Of a DNA stretch of 64,000 nt, positions 24,502 to 32,564 are shown piece after piece. The translations under genes were made by a program, and so were the position numbers. Origin of the DNA: Selenomonas sp. oral taxon 920. GTDB lineage: Bacteria > Bacillota > Negativicutes > Selenomonadales > Selenomonadaceae. How positions within the stretch are numbered: position 1 is the stretch's first letter; each line of letters opens with the position of its first letter. The notes under the pieces are model-generated. The model saw only the letters and a list, made by a program, of their open reading frames with translations, had not been told where the DNA came from and did no database searches. The stretch is from positions 1,139,001 through 1,203,000 of the forward strand of contig NZ_CP017042.1 of NCBI RefSeq assembly GCF_001717585.1, in the 5' to 3' direction.

Positions 24502-25835
24502 CATAGATTCAATGCATGCGTGGAATTTCTTTCATGATATACCTTACGCAGGAGTATGGCTGCACAGATGGCGCGTATACTCTGATCGAGTGCTAGTGAA
24601 AGCCATGCACCCTCAAGTCCCATATTGCACTCATAGAGGAAAATATAGGTGATAATCGGCCGCAGTACCGTTATACTGATAAAGGAATAGGCTGCTACCT
24701 GTGATGTCTTTCCGCTTGCGCGCAGAATACCGGCACAGACCATCTGGTACGCCTCTGGAAAACTGACCGCTGCGACGTATGCGATAATCAGGCTGCCAAG
24801 AGGTAGGAGAGCTGCATCACGCGCATAGACGGCAAAGATTTCCTCGCGCAGTAAGAAGGTTATGAGGAATACAATGACGGAGAAAATCAAACTCCAGCGC
24901 ATCCCCGTCCAGAGATAGCGGCGCCATTCATTCTGCTTATGGCTGTCTCGGTTGTGTCCGGCGAGAACCGTGCTTGCTTTTCCCATCCCATTGCAGAAGC
25001 TGTAATAGAAATCACAGAAGTTCATTGCTATTGCATGGATGGCATACGGAATCGTCCCCAGTTCCGCGACCATGCGGGTGTAGACGACCATGCCGATGCG
25101 TTCAAATCCCTGCTCACTGAAGATACCGCCGAATACGCTGAGGAATTCACGCAGATAGGTGCGCGTCAGACGATAATTTCCCTGTGCAAAGATCCCCCAT
25201 GCATAGAGTACGCGCAGGGTGAGATAGGTTGACCAAAGTGTTCCGCCGATTGTTCCAAGCGCAGCACCAAGAACGCCGAGCTGTGGGAATGGCCCAAGTC
25301 CAAAGATCAGGAGAGCATTGAGGATGACGTTGACGACGTTCCCCTGTATGTTGATCGAGAGAACACGCATGGACTCCCCGCGTCCAAACATGACCGCCTG
25401 CATGAGCGTCGTCACGGAGGTGATGAAGACAGCGGGCAGCGTCCAGAGCCCGTAGATCATCGCATCGGAGAGATAGTCTTGCTGTGCACCCATCCACAGG
25501 AGAATTGCATCGAGATAGATGAAGAATCCGATATGTGCGAGTCCAAGGACAACAAAAACAAGAACGATTGTTTTTTTGAGAATATCACCATAGGCGTCGT
25601 GCTGATCGCGGCCAAATCGCTCCGCAATCAGTATGGTGACGGCCGACGCGACTGAACGTGCAACCGTCAGGAGCATCATACGTGGCTGTGAAAAGATGCT
25701 GACGGCAGCAATGGCACCCGTTCCCAGACTGCCAACCATAATGATGTCCGCATTGCTCAGAAAGATCATCAGGACACCTTCCAGTGCGGCAGGAAGGCCT
25801 ATTCTCAGATAATTTTTGTCATAGGATGTCAGCAC
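24498..25835 (-). CDS. MATE-family efflux transporter
   Basis: About 445 aa with roughly twelve hydrophobic segments in two similar halves; GLPAALEGVLMIFLSNADII and MVGSLGTGAIAAVSIFSQPR near the N-terminus are typical of NorM/DinF-like MATE proteins, which export cationic drugs or metabolites by Na+ or H+ antiport. The start is uncertain: GTG at 25835 has GGGAG 8 nt upstream, whereas TTG at 25868 has no ribosome binding site. The stop codon TAA is formed by the end of repeat copy 2, so the C-terminus may have been trimmed by the insertion. It is a single-gene unit. Confidence 0.85.
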   Translation of the reverse strand: MLTSYDKNYLRIGLPAALEGVLMIFLSNADIIMVGSLGTGAIAAVSIFSQPRMMLLTVARSVASAVTILIAERFGRDQHDAYGDILKKTIVLVFVVLGLAHIGFFIYLDAILLWMGAQQDYLSDAMIYGLWTLPAVFITSVTTLMQAVMFGRGESMRVLSINIQGNVVNVILNALLIFGLGPFPQLGVLGAALGTIGGTLWSTYLTLRVLYAWGIFAQGNYRLTRTYLREFLSVFGGIFSEQGFERIGMVVYTRMVAELGTIPYAIHAIAMNFCDFYYSFCNGMGKASTVLAGHNRDSHKQNEWRRYLWTGMRWSLIFSVIVFLITFLLREEIFAVYARDAALLPLGSLIIAYVAAVSFPEAYQMVCAGILRASGKTSQVAAYSFISITVLRPIITYIFLYECNMGLEGAWLSLALDQSIRAICAAILLRKVYHERNSTHALNLC

Positions 25836-25877
25836 GCTACCATCTCCCTGTTTATCCCCATATTCCAATTCAACAAA

Positions 25878-25905
25878 ACTATCACAGAATGATAATACTT
25901 GTCAA
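25878..25905 (-). promoter_or_regulatory. Possible promoter of the MATE gene
   Basis: On the minus strand TTGACA (25905-25900), 16 bp, GATAGT (25883-25878). The -35 hexamer sits in the outer edge of a decayed repeat copy, whose intact relatives read TCGACA there. The -10 match is weak. Confidence 0.4.
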
Positions 25906-25981
25906 CACAGACAGGGCGAAAAGATGCGCTAAGATGGTGGTGCAGAATTTATCAGTGCCGCCCTAGGAAGGGCTGATAAAT
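25899..25981 (+). repeat. Decayed partial copy of the MITE-like repeat
   Basis: 25899-25958 matches the right third of the element (TTGTC.ACACAG, GATGCGCTAAGATGG, GAATTTATCAGTGC) with several substitutions. It is followed by CCCTAGGAAGGGCTGATAAATT, in which AATTTATCAG and CTGATAAATT form an inverted repeat, as if two element ends had been joined. The left two thirds are missing. Confidence 0.7.
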
Positions 25982-25990
25982 TTTGCATAA

Positions 25991-26032
25991 AAATAAGGGG
26001 CACCGAAAGATAACGGCGACCCCAACTTTTTT
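25991..26032 (-). terminator. Probable terminator of the pur operon
   Basis: On the minus strand GGGGTCGCCG, loop TTATCTTT, CGGTGCCCC, then TTATTTTTATG. The stem is interrupted (GGGG/CCCC plus CCG/CGG). It lies about 160 bp past the purD stop, beyond repeat copy 3. The plus strand also ends in a T-run, so it may act both ways. Confidence 0.6.
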
Positions 26033-26041
26033 ACTAGCGAT

Positions 26042-26210
26042 TTAAGGAAGCACTGATAAATTCAGCCATGTCATCTTGGCGCATCTTTTTCGCCCTCTCT
26101 TCGTCGACAAATCCTCCACATAGCTTCGGCTATGCGTCCGGTTTGTCTCCTTGATCGAACAAAAAATCTACACCAATCTGACAGACTTCATTTTATCAGC
26201 GATTCCTTAA
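26042..26210 (-). repeat. MITE-like repeat, copy 3 (complete, inverted)
   Basis: 169 bp, opposite in orientation to copies 1 and 2 and more diverged, again bounded by TTAAGGAA and TTCCTTAA. The central hairpin keeps CATAGC/GCTATG but with loop CGAA instead of AAGG, so the stem is conserved while the loop varies. Its left end (minus strand) is read as the final codons of purD: TTA AGG AAT CGC TGA. Confidence 0.9.
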
Positions 26211-27458
26211 TGCACGATGTGCAATGTCCTTACGATAATAGGCATCCTTAAAGGATATTTTCTCGACCGCAGCGTAGGATTTTTTCACCGCAGATGCGAT
26301 GTCTTCCCCCATACCGACAACTCCAAGTACGCGCCCACCGTTCGTGATGATTTTTCCGTTCTGCTTCGCCGTTCCTGCATGGAACACAAGCGCGCCCGTG
26401 TCCTCCGCATCTCTGATCCCACGAATCTCATGCCCCTTTTCATAGGATGCAGGATATCCGCCTGCCGCCAAGACAACACAGACGGCTGCCCCGCTTTTCC
26501 AATGTATAGGCACATCCGCGAGTGTTCCATCAGAACAGGCGCACATGATCTGGACGAGATCACCATCGAGTAAAGGCAGAACCACTTGTGTCTCGGGATC
26601 ACCAAAGCGTGCGTTGAACTCGACGACCTTTGGTCCGTCCTTTGTAATCATTAGGCCGAGATAAAGACAGCCGCGATAGACTCTGCCCTCTTTTGCCATG
26701 GCGGCAATTGTCGGTTTCAGAATCTCCTCTGTTGCACGTTCTGTCATCTCCGGTGTCATGACAGGGGCTGGAGCATAGGTGCCCATTCCGCCCGTGTTCG
26801 GACCCTTGTCTCCGTCCAGAGCACGCTTATGATCCTGCGCGCTGATCATGGGACGGATGATCTTCCCATCGGTGAAGGCAAGCAGCGACGCTTCCTCCCC
26901 CTCCATAAACTCTTCGATAACGACGCGTGTTCCAGCCTTGCCGAAGGTATTATCCTCCATGATTGTATCTATGGCATCGAGTGCCTCCTGCTCCGACATG
27001 GCAACAATGACGCCCTTGCCTGCGGCAAGTCCGTCTGCCTTGACAACGATTGGCGCGCCCTCTTTGCGAATATATGCGCGCGCAGGTTCTGCCTCAGTAA
27101 AGACTTCGTAATGTGCCGTTGGAATCCCATACTTCTTCATGAGATCCTTTGCGAAGGATTTTGAACCCTCAAGCTCTGCCGCATTTGCGCGCGGACCAAA
27201 TGCACGAATCCCTGCACTCTCGAGATCGTCCACAAGCCCATTTGTGAGAGGAATCTCGGGACCGACGACCACAAGCCCGATTTCTTTCTCCTTGGCAAAT
27301 TTCAGGATGGCTTCGTTGTCCGTTGCAGAGATGTCGATCTGCTCCCCCATCCCTGGGTTTCCTGGCAGGGCGTAGATGCTGTCCGTCAACGGACTCTCTT
27401 TGAGTTTCCAGAAAAGCGCGTGCTCGCGACCGCCTGATCCGATTACAAGAATGTTCAC
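26196..27458 (-). CDS. purD: Phosphoribosylamine-glycine ligase
   Basis: Second step of purine synthesis: joins glycine to phosphoribosylamine using ATP. 420 aa, ATP-grasp fold: VIGSGGREHALFWKL at the N-terminus, VVKADGLAAGKGVIVA (ATP site), NTGGMGTYAPAP and VVEFNARFGDPETQ near the end. GTG at 27458 is preferred (GAGGAAG upstream; the family begins right before VIGSGGREHA); the frame is open to 27548 only because of the upstream gene. The last four residues, LRNR, and the stop codon are encoded by repeat copy 3, so the native C-terminus has been replaced by a few residues. Confidence 0.95.
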   Translation of the reverse strand: MNILVIGSGGREHALFWKLKESPLTDSIYALPGNPGMGEQIDISATDNEAILKFAKEKEIGLVVVGPEIPLTNGLVDDLESAGIRAFGPRANAAELEGSKSFAKDLMKKYGIPTAHYEVFTEAEPARAYIRKEGAPIVVKADGLAAGKGVIVAMSEQEALDAIDTIMEDNTFGKAGTRVVIEEFMEGEEASLLAFTDGKIIRPMISAQDHKRALDGDKGPNTGGMGTYAPAPVMTPEMTERATEEILKPTIAAMAKEGRVYRGCLYLGLMITKDGPKVVEFNARFGDPETQVVLPLLDGDLVQIMCACSDGTLADVPIHWKSGAAVCVVLAAGGYPASYEKGHEIRGIRDAEDTGALVFHAGTAKQNGKIITNGGRVLGVVGMGEDIASAVKKSYAAVEKISFKDAYYRKDIAHRALRNR

Positions 27459-27468
27459 GTCGTCTTCC

Positions 27469-28062
27469 TCATTTTTCCAACTGCCCGGCAAGATATGCGT
27501 TGATTGCGCTGTCATAGTCAGCGGTATGGGCAAATGCCTCATGTGCAAGCCGCATCCGTGTCATGCCGTCGACCGCGCCGTCCTTCTCGATCTTCTCCGC
27601 AATCTCCGCATAGCGCGCGGGATTTGTAATCACGGTGACAAATTTGAAGTTTTTCGCTGCAGCGCGAATCATTGCAGGACCGCCGATGTCAATCTGCTCA
27701 ACAGCCTCAGCAAGCGTAACATTCGGATTTGCAACCGTTTCCTTAAAGGGATAGAGATTGACCGCAACGAGATCGATCGGTGTAATTTTTAGCTCGCGCA
27801 ATGCCTTCTCATGTGTCTGATTGCCGCGCACGGCAAGAATGCCACCATGCACGAAGGGGTGCAGCGTCTTGACGCGTCCGTCCATGATCTCGGGGAAGCC
27901 TGTCACATCGCTGACATAGATGACAGGGATACCCGCCTCACGGAGTGTCTTCATTGTTCCGCCCGTGGAGACAATCTCGACTCCTGCTTTATGCAGTACG
28001 CGTGCAAATTCCACCACACCTGTCTTGTCGGATACACTGATCAGAGCACGTTTTATCTTCAT
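27469..28062 (-). CDS. purH: IMP cyclohydrolase, PurH N-terminal domain only
   Basis: 197 aa covering just the MGS-like IMP cyclohydrolase domain (closes FAICAR to IMP): [57 protein letters not shown] and [14 protein letters not shown]. Bifunctional PurH is roughly 500-520 aa; the AICAR transformylase domain is absent and purD begins 11 bp after the stop. The protein ends cleanly at the domain border, so a split gene is likelier than a recent frameshift. The formyl transfer must be done by another protein. The start overlaps purN (ATGA). Confidence 0.92.
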   Translation of the reverse strand: MKIKRALISVSDKTGVVEFARVLHKAGVEIVSTGGTMKTLREAGIPVIYVSDVTGFPEIMDGRVKTLHPFVHGGILAVRGNQTHEKALRELKITPIDLVAVNLYPFKETVANPNVTLAEAVEQIDIGGPAMIRAAAKNFKFVTVITNPARYAEIAEKIEKDGAVDGMTRMRLAHEAFAHTADYDSAINAYLAGQLEK

Positions 28063-28691
28063 AATGATCCTCCTTCAGCGACGGGCAGGATGTGAACCCT
28101 TCGCCCATCCGTACGCAGTCTATCTTCCACATAGAGTTTGATTGCCTCCGGGAATATCCGATGTTCCTGTTCCAGAACGCGCGCTGCAAGTGTTTCCTCG
28201 GTATCGTCCTCCATCACAGGAACAGACGCCTGTAGAATGATGGGGCCGGAGTCCATTCCTTCATCCACGAAGTGAACGGTGCAGCCGCTGACCTTCACAC
28301 CGTAAGCAAGTGCGTCACGATGGGCATGTGCTCCCGGAAAGCTCGGCAGGAGTGCAGGGTGGATGTTCAAGATACGACCCGTATACGCATGGACGAAAAC
28401 GGGAGAGAGAATCCGCATGAATCCTGCAAGAACTACGAGGGTTACACCGTGGGCATGCAGCTCATCCAGCATGGCGCGCTCGAAGTCTGCACGCTCCGCA
28501 AAGTCCCGATGGACGACGGCAACGGCGGGAATCCCCTTCGCCCGCGCGCGTTCGAGTGCATAGGCATCGCGCTTGTCTGCGATGACGACGGCAATTTCAG
28601 CAGGGATCTCTCCACGCTCAATTGCCTCGATAATCGATGCCAGATTGGAACCGCGTCCTGAGCAAAGTATGCCAAGCTTTTCCTCACGCAT
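28059..28691 (-). CDS. purN: Phosphoribosylglycinamide formyltransferase
   Basis: Transfers formyl from 10-formyl-THF to GAR. 210 aa; [16 protein letters not shown] at the N-terminus, [12 protein letters not shown], the catalytic [12 protein letters not shown] and the [20 protein letters not shown] block with the catalytic Asp region after it. ATG at 28691 overlaps purM by 8 nt; a longer frame from 28721 lies within purM. Confidence 0.96.
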   Translation of the reverse strand: MREEKLGILCSGRGSNLASIIEAIERGEIPAEIAVVIADKRDAYALERARAKGIPAVAVVHRDFAERADFERAMLDELHAHGVTLVVLAGFMRILSPVFVHAYTGRILNIHPALLPSFPGAHAHRDALAYGVKVSGCTVHFVDEGMDSGPIILQASVPVMEDDTEETLAARVLEQEHRIFPEAIKLYVEDRLRTDGRRVHILPVAEGGSL

Positions 28692-29733
28692 CAAAGACAC
28701 CGCCCTTGATAACGACCTCATGCGCCCCTTCTGTTACATGACCGATGTGGTACACTGTCTCATTCTGCGCATTCAACTGAGCCTTGATACGATCCGCTTC
28801 GTCCGATGAAACAATGAGTACCATACCGATGCCCATGTTGAATGTGCGGTACATCTCCGTCCAGTCAACATTCCCCCACTCCTGCAGCAGGCGGAAGACC
28901 GGCGGGATCGTCCATGCCGCACCGTTTACCTCTGCCCCCATATGCTCTGGCAGAGCGCGTGGAATATTTTCGTAGAAACCGCCGCCTGTGATATGCACCA
29001 TGCCGTGAATATCAAACGCCCGAATGAGCGGCAGACAGGTGCGCGGATAGAGACGTGTCGGCGTCAGCAGTTCCTCGCCAATGGTTTGGCCGAGTTCCTC
29101 TATATACTCATCGCCTTTGAAGCCCTTGCGCTCAAAGACAATTTTGCGTACGAGAGAGTATCCGTTTGAGTGTACCCCTGACGACGGCAAACCGAGCAGG
29201 ATATCGCCTGCTTTTACACGGGCGGGGGTAATGAGCTTGGAGCGTTCTGCGACGCCCACGGAGAACCCTGCAATATCGTATTCTCCTATGGGATAAAACC
29301 CCGCCATCTCCGCTGTTTCGCCGCCGATCAGGGCACAGCCGGACTCCTTGCAGGCACGCGCAACACCTGTAACGACCTCGGCGACCTGCATCGGCTCGAG
29401 CTTGCCGACGGCAAGATAGTCGAGGAAGAAAAGAGGTTCTGCCCCCTGTACGAGAATATCGTTGACGCACATCGCGACTGCGTCCTGCCCAATCGTATCG
29501 TGTTTGTTCAGTAGGAAAGCGAGACGCAGCTTCGTTCCGACACCATCCGTTCCCGATACAAGAACCGGCTCTTTATAGTCCTTGGTATTCAGGGCAAACA
29601 GCCCGCCAAAGCCGCCGAGATCCCCCATCACCTCCGAGCGATAGGTCGCACGGACGGCATCCTTAATCAGAGATACAGACTCGTTTCCTGCATCGATATC
29701 AACACCCGCATCACGGTAGGTCATTCTCTCCAT
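28684..29733 (-). CDS. purM: AIR synthetase (FGAM cyclo-ligase)
   Basis: Closes FGAM to AIR with ATP. 349 aa: TYRDAGVDIDAGNESVSLIK at the N-terminus, LVSGTDGVGTKLRLAFLL, CALIGGETAEMAGFY and LPSSGVHSNGYSLVRK. It starts at ATG 29733, with a second ATG three codons later. It lies 6 bp after purF. Confidence 0.96.
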   Translation of the reverse strand: MERMTYRDAGVDIDAGNESVSLIKDAVRATYRSEVMGDLGGFGGLFALNTKDYKEPVLVSGTDGVGTKLRLAFLLNKHDTIGQDAVAMCVNDILVQGAEPLFFLDYLAVGKLEPMQVAEVVTGVARACKESGCALIGGETAEMAGFYPIGEYDIAGFSVGVAERSKLITPARVKAGDILLGLPSSGVHSNGYSLVRKIVFERKGFKGDEYIEELGQTIGEELLTPTRLYPRTCLPLIRAFDIHGMVHITGGGFYENIPRALPEHMGAEVNGAAWTIPPVFRLLQEWGNVDWTEMYRTFNMGIGMVLIVSSDEADRIKAQLNAQNETVYHIGHVTEGAHEVVIKGGVFDA

Positions 29734-29739
29734 CGGCTC

Positions 29740-31191
29740 TCAAAGCCCCCTTTCACGCTGTGCAATCCTTCTCCGTTCGAGAATGATCTTATCGTCCTCA
29801 TCGAGGGTAGCATCTTCCTCTGGCACAGGATAATTGTTGTTGAAGCAGGCATAGCACATATGATTTGGGTTTAGTGCCGGAACACATTGTTGCAGCCCTT
29901 CGATTGAGATGAAATGGAGTGAATCAGCCCCGATGAAGTCGCAGATCTCCTCCACGCTCTTGGTCGCGGAGATCAGTTCTTTGCGGATGGATGTATCAAT
30001 GCCATAGTAGCACGGATCGGTAATCGGTGGACTGCTGATGCAGACGTGAATTTCACGCGCTCCGGCGTTTCGCAGCAGCCGCACGATCTTTCCGCTCGTC
30101 GTACCGCGTACGATGGAGTCGTCTACCATGATGACCGACTTCCCCGCTACAACGGAATGTACGGGGCTCAGTTTCAGCTTGACTGCCGCATCGCGCTGCT
30201 TCTGCGTCGGCTGGATGAATGTGCGTCCAATGTAGCGGTTCTTGATCAGCCCTTCGGCAAATGGAATGCCTGTCTCATAGGCGAAACCGGTCGCTGCAGT
30301 TGTGCCGGAGTCCGGGACAGAGATGACGACATCGCCGCGAAAACCGGACTCGCGTGCGAGAACGCGTCCCATCTCAAAGCGCGCCGCATGGACGGACTGC
30401 CCATCAATGATGGAATCCGGGCGCGCAAAATAAATGTATTCGAAGATGCAGGAAGCGACATCTTCCCCATTGGAAAAGCGATAGGACTTGAGCCCGTTGC
30501 TGTCGATGACGACCATTTCACCCGGCAATACATCGCGCACGAATACAGCACCGTTGACATCAAGGGCGCAGGTCTCTGAGGACAGAACCCATCCGCCCTC
30601 CGATGTCCGTCCGATGCAGAGTGGTCGGAATCCCTGTGGGTCACGCACGCCGATCAGCTTATCCTCTGTCATGATCGAAAGACAGAAAGCACCGCGTACC
30701 ACACTGACTGCCTCGAGGATGCGCTCCTCGATGGAAGTCTTCTGTGAGCGTGCGATGAGATGAACAAACACCTCGGAATCAATTGTTGTCTGAAAGACCG
30801 TCCCTTTGCTTTCAAGATCGCGGCGAATCAGCGCAGCATTCGTAAGGTCGCCGTTGTGGGCAAGGGCAAGGGCTCCACCTGCGTAGTTGACACGCAGAGG
30901 TTGCGCGTTTGCAGCAAGACTGAAGCCTGTTGTCGCGTAGCGGACGTGCCCGATGGCAATCTTGGCATTATCAAGATGCGGAAGCTGTTCGCGAAATACC
31001 TCGCTGACCAGCCCCATACCTTTTTTCACATCAATCCAATACCCATCCGTGAGTGCAATGCCTGCACTCTCTTGTCCGCGGTGCTGGAGTGCAAAGAGTC
31101 CAAGATACGTCATCTCGGAAACGTCCTCTGCATGGGAATAGACCCCGTAGATGCCGCACTCTTCTTTCCACTTTGGCACTTTTTCGTACAT
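29740..31191 (-). CDS. purF: Amidophosphoribosyltransferase
   Basis: Committed step of purine synthesis: PRPP + glutamine to phosphoribosylamine. 483 aa. A short propeptide precedes Cys12 (EECGIYGVYS), the glutaminase nucleophile after processing, as in the B. subtilis type. ALQHRGQESAGIAL follows, and the PRPP loop VIMVDDSIVRGTTSG. Cys residues near the C-terminus (HMCYACF) fit the [4Fe-4S] form. It is 5 bp downstream of purC. Confidence 0.96.
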   Translation of the reverse strand: MYEKVPKWKEECGIYGVYSHAEDVSEMTYLGLFALQHRGQESAGIALTDGYWIDVKKGMGLVSEVFREQLPHLDNAKIAIGHVRYATTGFSLAANAQPLRVNYAGGALALAHNGDLTNAALIRRDLESKGTVFQTTIDSEVFVHLIARSQKTSIEERILEAVSVVRGAFCLSIMTEDKLIGVRDPQGFRPLCIGRTSEGGWVLSSETCALDVNGAVFVRDVLPGEMVVIDSNGLKSYRFSNGEDVASCIFEYIYFARPDSIIDGQSVHAARFEMGRVLARESGFRGDVVISVPDSGTTAATGFAYETGIPFAEGLIKNRYIGRTFIQPTQKQRDAAVKLKLSPVHSVVAGKSVIMVDDSIVRGTTSGKIVRLLRNAGAREIHVCISSPPITDPCYYGIDTSIRKELISATKSVEEICDFIGADSLHFISIEGLQQCVPALNPNHMCYACFNNNYPVPEEDATLDEDDKIILERRRIAQRERGL

Positions 31192-31196
31192 GTCTC

Positions 31197-31913
31197 TTAC
31201 GATTCTCCCGTCAGCCTGTGGAGCATTTCCTTGTAGGCATCCTCTACATTGCCAAGGTCACGGCGGAAACGATCCTTATCCAATTTTTCTTTCGTGTCAC
31301 TGTCCCAGAAGCGGCAGTTATCCGGAGAGATCTCATCAGCAAGAATGATATTTCCATTGGTATCTTTGCCAAATTCAAGTTTGAAGTCAATAAGGTCAAC
31401 GCGTTTTGTCTTTAGGAATTTGGTCAGTACATCGTTGATCTTCAGGGACATCCGCTCAATCTCATCCAGTTCCGTATCCGTTGCTATTTTCATCGCGCGA
31501 ATATGATAGCGGTTGAGCATGGGATCACCGAGATCATCATTCTTGTAGCAGTACTCAATGACAGGGAACGGCATTGGTATCCCCTCTTCGAGTCCCAAAC
31601 GCTGGGCAAGTGAGCCCGCCGCAACATTGCGAATGATGACCTCGAGCGGAATAATCGTCAGTTTTTTGACAAGCATTTCACGGTCACTTGGCATGGAAAT
31701 ATAGTGATGTGGAATTCCCTCCTTGGCAAGAAGGTCGAAGAAGAATGCCGTCATCTTGTTATTCATGACACCCTTGTCCGCAATTGTCCCTTTTTTCGCT
31801 CCGTTCCCTGCCGTTGCGTCGTCCTTGTAATAGACCAGATATTCATCCGGACGATCCGTTGCATAGATAATCTTTGCCTTTCCCTCGTAAAGAGCTTCTT
31901 TACGCTCCATCAT
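31197..31913 (-). CDS. purC: SAICAR synthetase
   Basis: Joins aspartate to CAIR with ATP. 238 aa, the common bacterial length: EALYEGKAKIIYATDRPDEY at the N-terminus, VVYYK-like substrate region, IIPLEVIIRNVAAGSLAQRL and DFKLEFGKDTNGNIILADE. Start at the first of two adjacent ATG codons (31913). Confidence 0.97.
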   Translation of the reverse strand: MMERKEALYEGKAKIIYATDRPDEYLVYYKDDATAGNGAKKGTIADKGVMNNKMTAFFFDLLAKEGIPHHYISMPSDREMLVKKLTIIPLEVIIRNVAAGSLAQRLGLEEGIPMPFPVIEYCYKNDDLGDPMLNRYHIRAMKIATDTELDEIERMSLKINDVLTKFLKTKRVDLIDFKLEFGKDTNGNIILADEISPDNCRFWDSDTKEKLDKDRFRRDLGNVEDAYKEMLHRLTGES

Positions 31914-31971
31914 AGGCCTGCCTTTCCTTTTTATCCAATCACTGGAAATCTATCATATACCGCAGTACAGA

Positions 31972-32460
31972 TTAAAGCTGAGCCGCAACCCGATCTGCTT
32001 TCGCTTCGACTTCAAGTACCATCTTTTCTCGATAGTCCATCAGGGCTTCTGCAATGGAAGAATCATGGACAGCGAGAATTTCAGCCGCAAAGATGGCGGC
32101 ATTCTTTGCTCCGTTGATTGCCATAGAGGCAACCGGAACGCCGGACGGCATCTGCACCGTACTGAGAAGGGCATCCATACCGTTTAATGGGGTTGCATTG
32201 ACCGGTATGCCAATGACAGGCTTGATCGTATAGCTTGCCACGACTCCTGCAAGATGCGCCGCAGCTCCTGCTGCAACAATGAATGCTGCAAACTCTTTGC
32301 GGTGATCTGCTTCCATGACAAAATCACGCACGTTTGACGGGGTGCGATGTGCTGAAGCAACCTTGACTACAGGCTCAATGCCGAATTGCTTAAGGAGCTC
32401 CACTGCAGGCTTTAAGATTGGCCAGTCAGAGTCGCTTCCCATGAGGACTGCTACCTTCAT
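31972..32460 (-). CDS. purE: N5-CAIR mutase, class I
   Basis: Converts N5-CAIR to CAIR. 162 aa: VAVLMGSDSDWPILKPA at the N-terminus, VASAHRTPSNV and IVAAGAAAHLAGVVA. It is class I, so a PurK would be expected, but no purK is present here. ATG at 32460 follows AAGGAGATGG; a longer frame to 32562 runs through the promoter. It is the first gene of the pur operon. Confidence 0.96.
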   Translation of the reverse strand: MKVAVLMGSDSDWPILKPAVELLKQFGIEPVVKVASAHRTPSNVRDFVMEADHRKEFAAFIVAAGAAAHLAGVVASYTIKPVIGIPVNATPLNGMDALLSTVQMPSGVPVASMAINGAKNAAIFAAEILAVHDSSIAEALMDYREKMVLEVEAKADRVAAQL

Positions 32461-32481
32461 TTTACCATCTCCTTGATCTCT

Positions 32482-32510
32482 ATGATAACGAGATTTTAGA
32501 GTCATGTCAA
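32482..32510 (-). promoter_or_regulatory. pur operon promoter
   Basis: On the minus strand TTGACA (32510-32505), 17 bp, TATCAT (32487-32482). The leader would be only about 15 nt, so no purine riboswitch or attenuator fits between promoter and purE. Confidence 0.85.
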
Positions 32511-32519
32511 TAGAACGAA

Positions 32520-32552
32520 AAGGACTGCCGTACAGAAGTACAGCAGTCCTTA
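32520..32552 (-). terminator. cheV terminator
   Basis: AAGGACTGC-GTAC and GTAC-GCAGTCCTT pair with one mismatch around an AGAA loop; on the minus strand TTTTCGTTC follows. It lies between the cheV stop (32565) and the pur promoter. Confidence 0.85.
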
Positions 32553-32564
32553 TATTATCCAAAC

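Noticed and set aside
27469-27480. Frameshift as the reason for the short PurH
   Set aside because: Downstream sequence is purD in all relevant space; no transformylase fragment is visible in another frame.
27459-27548. 30-residue N-terminal extension of PurD
   Set aside because: Overlaps the end of purH; the GTG at 27458 just before VIGSGGREHA matches the family start.
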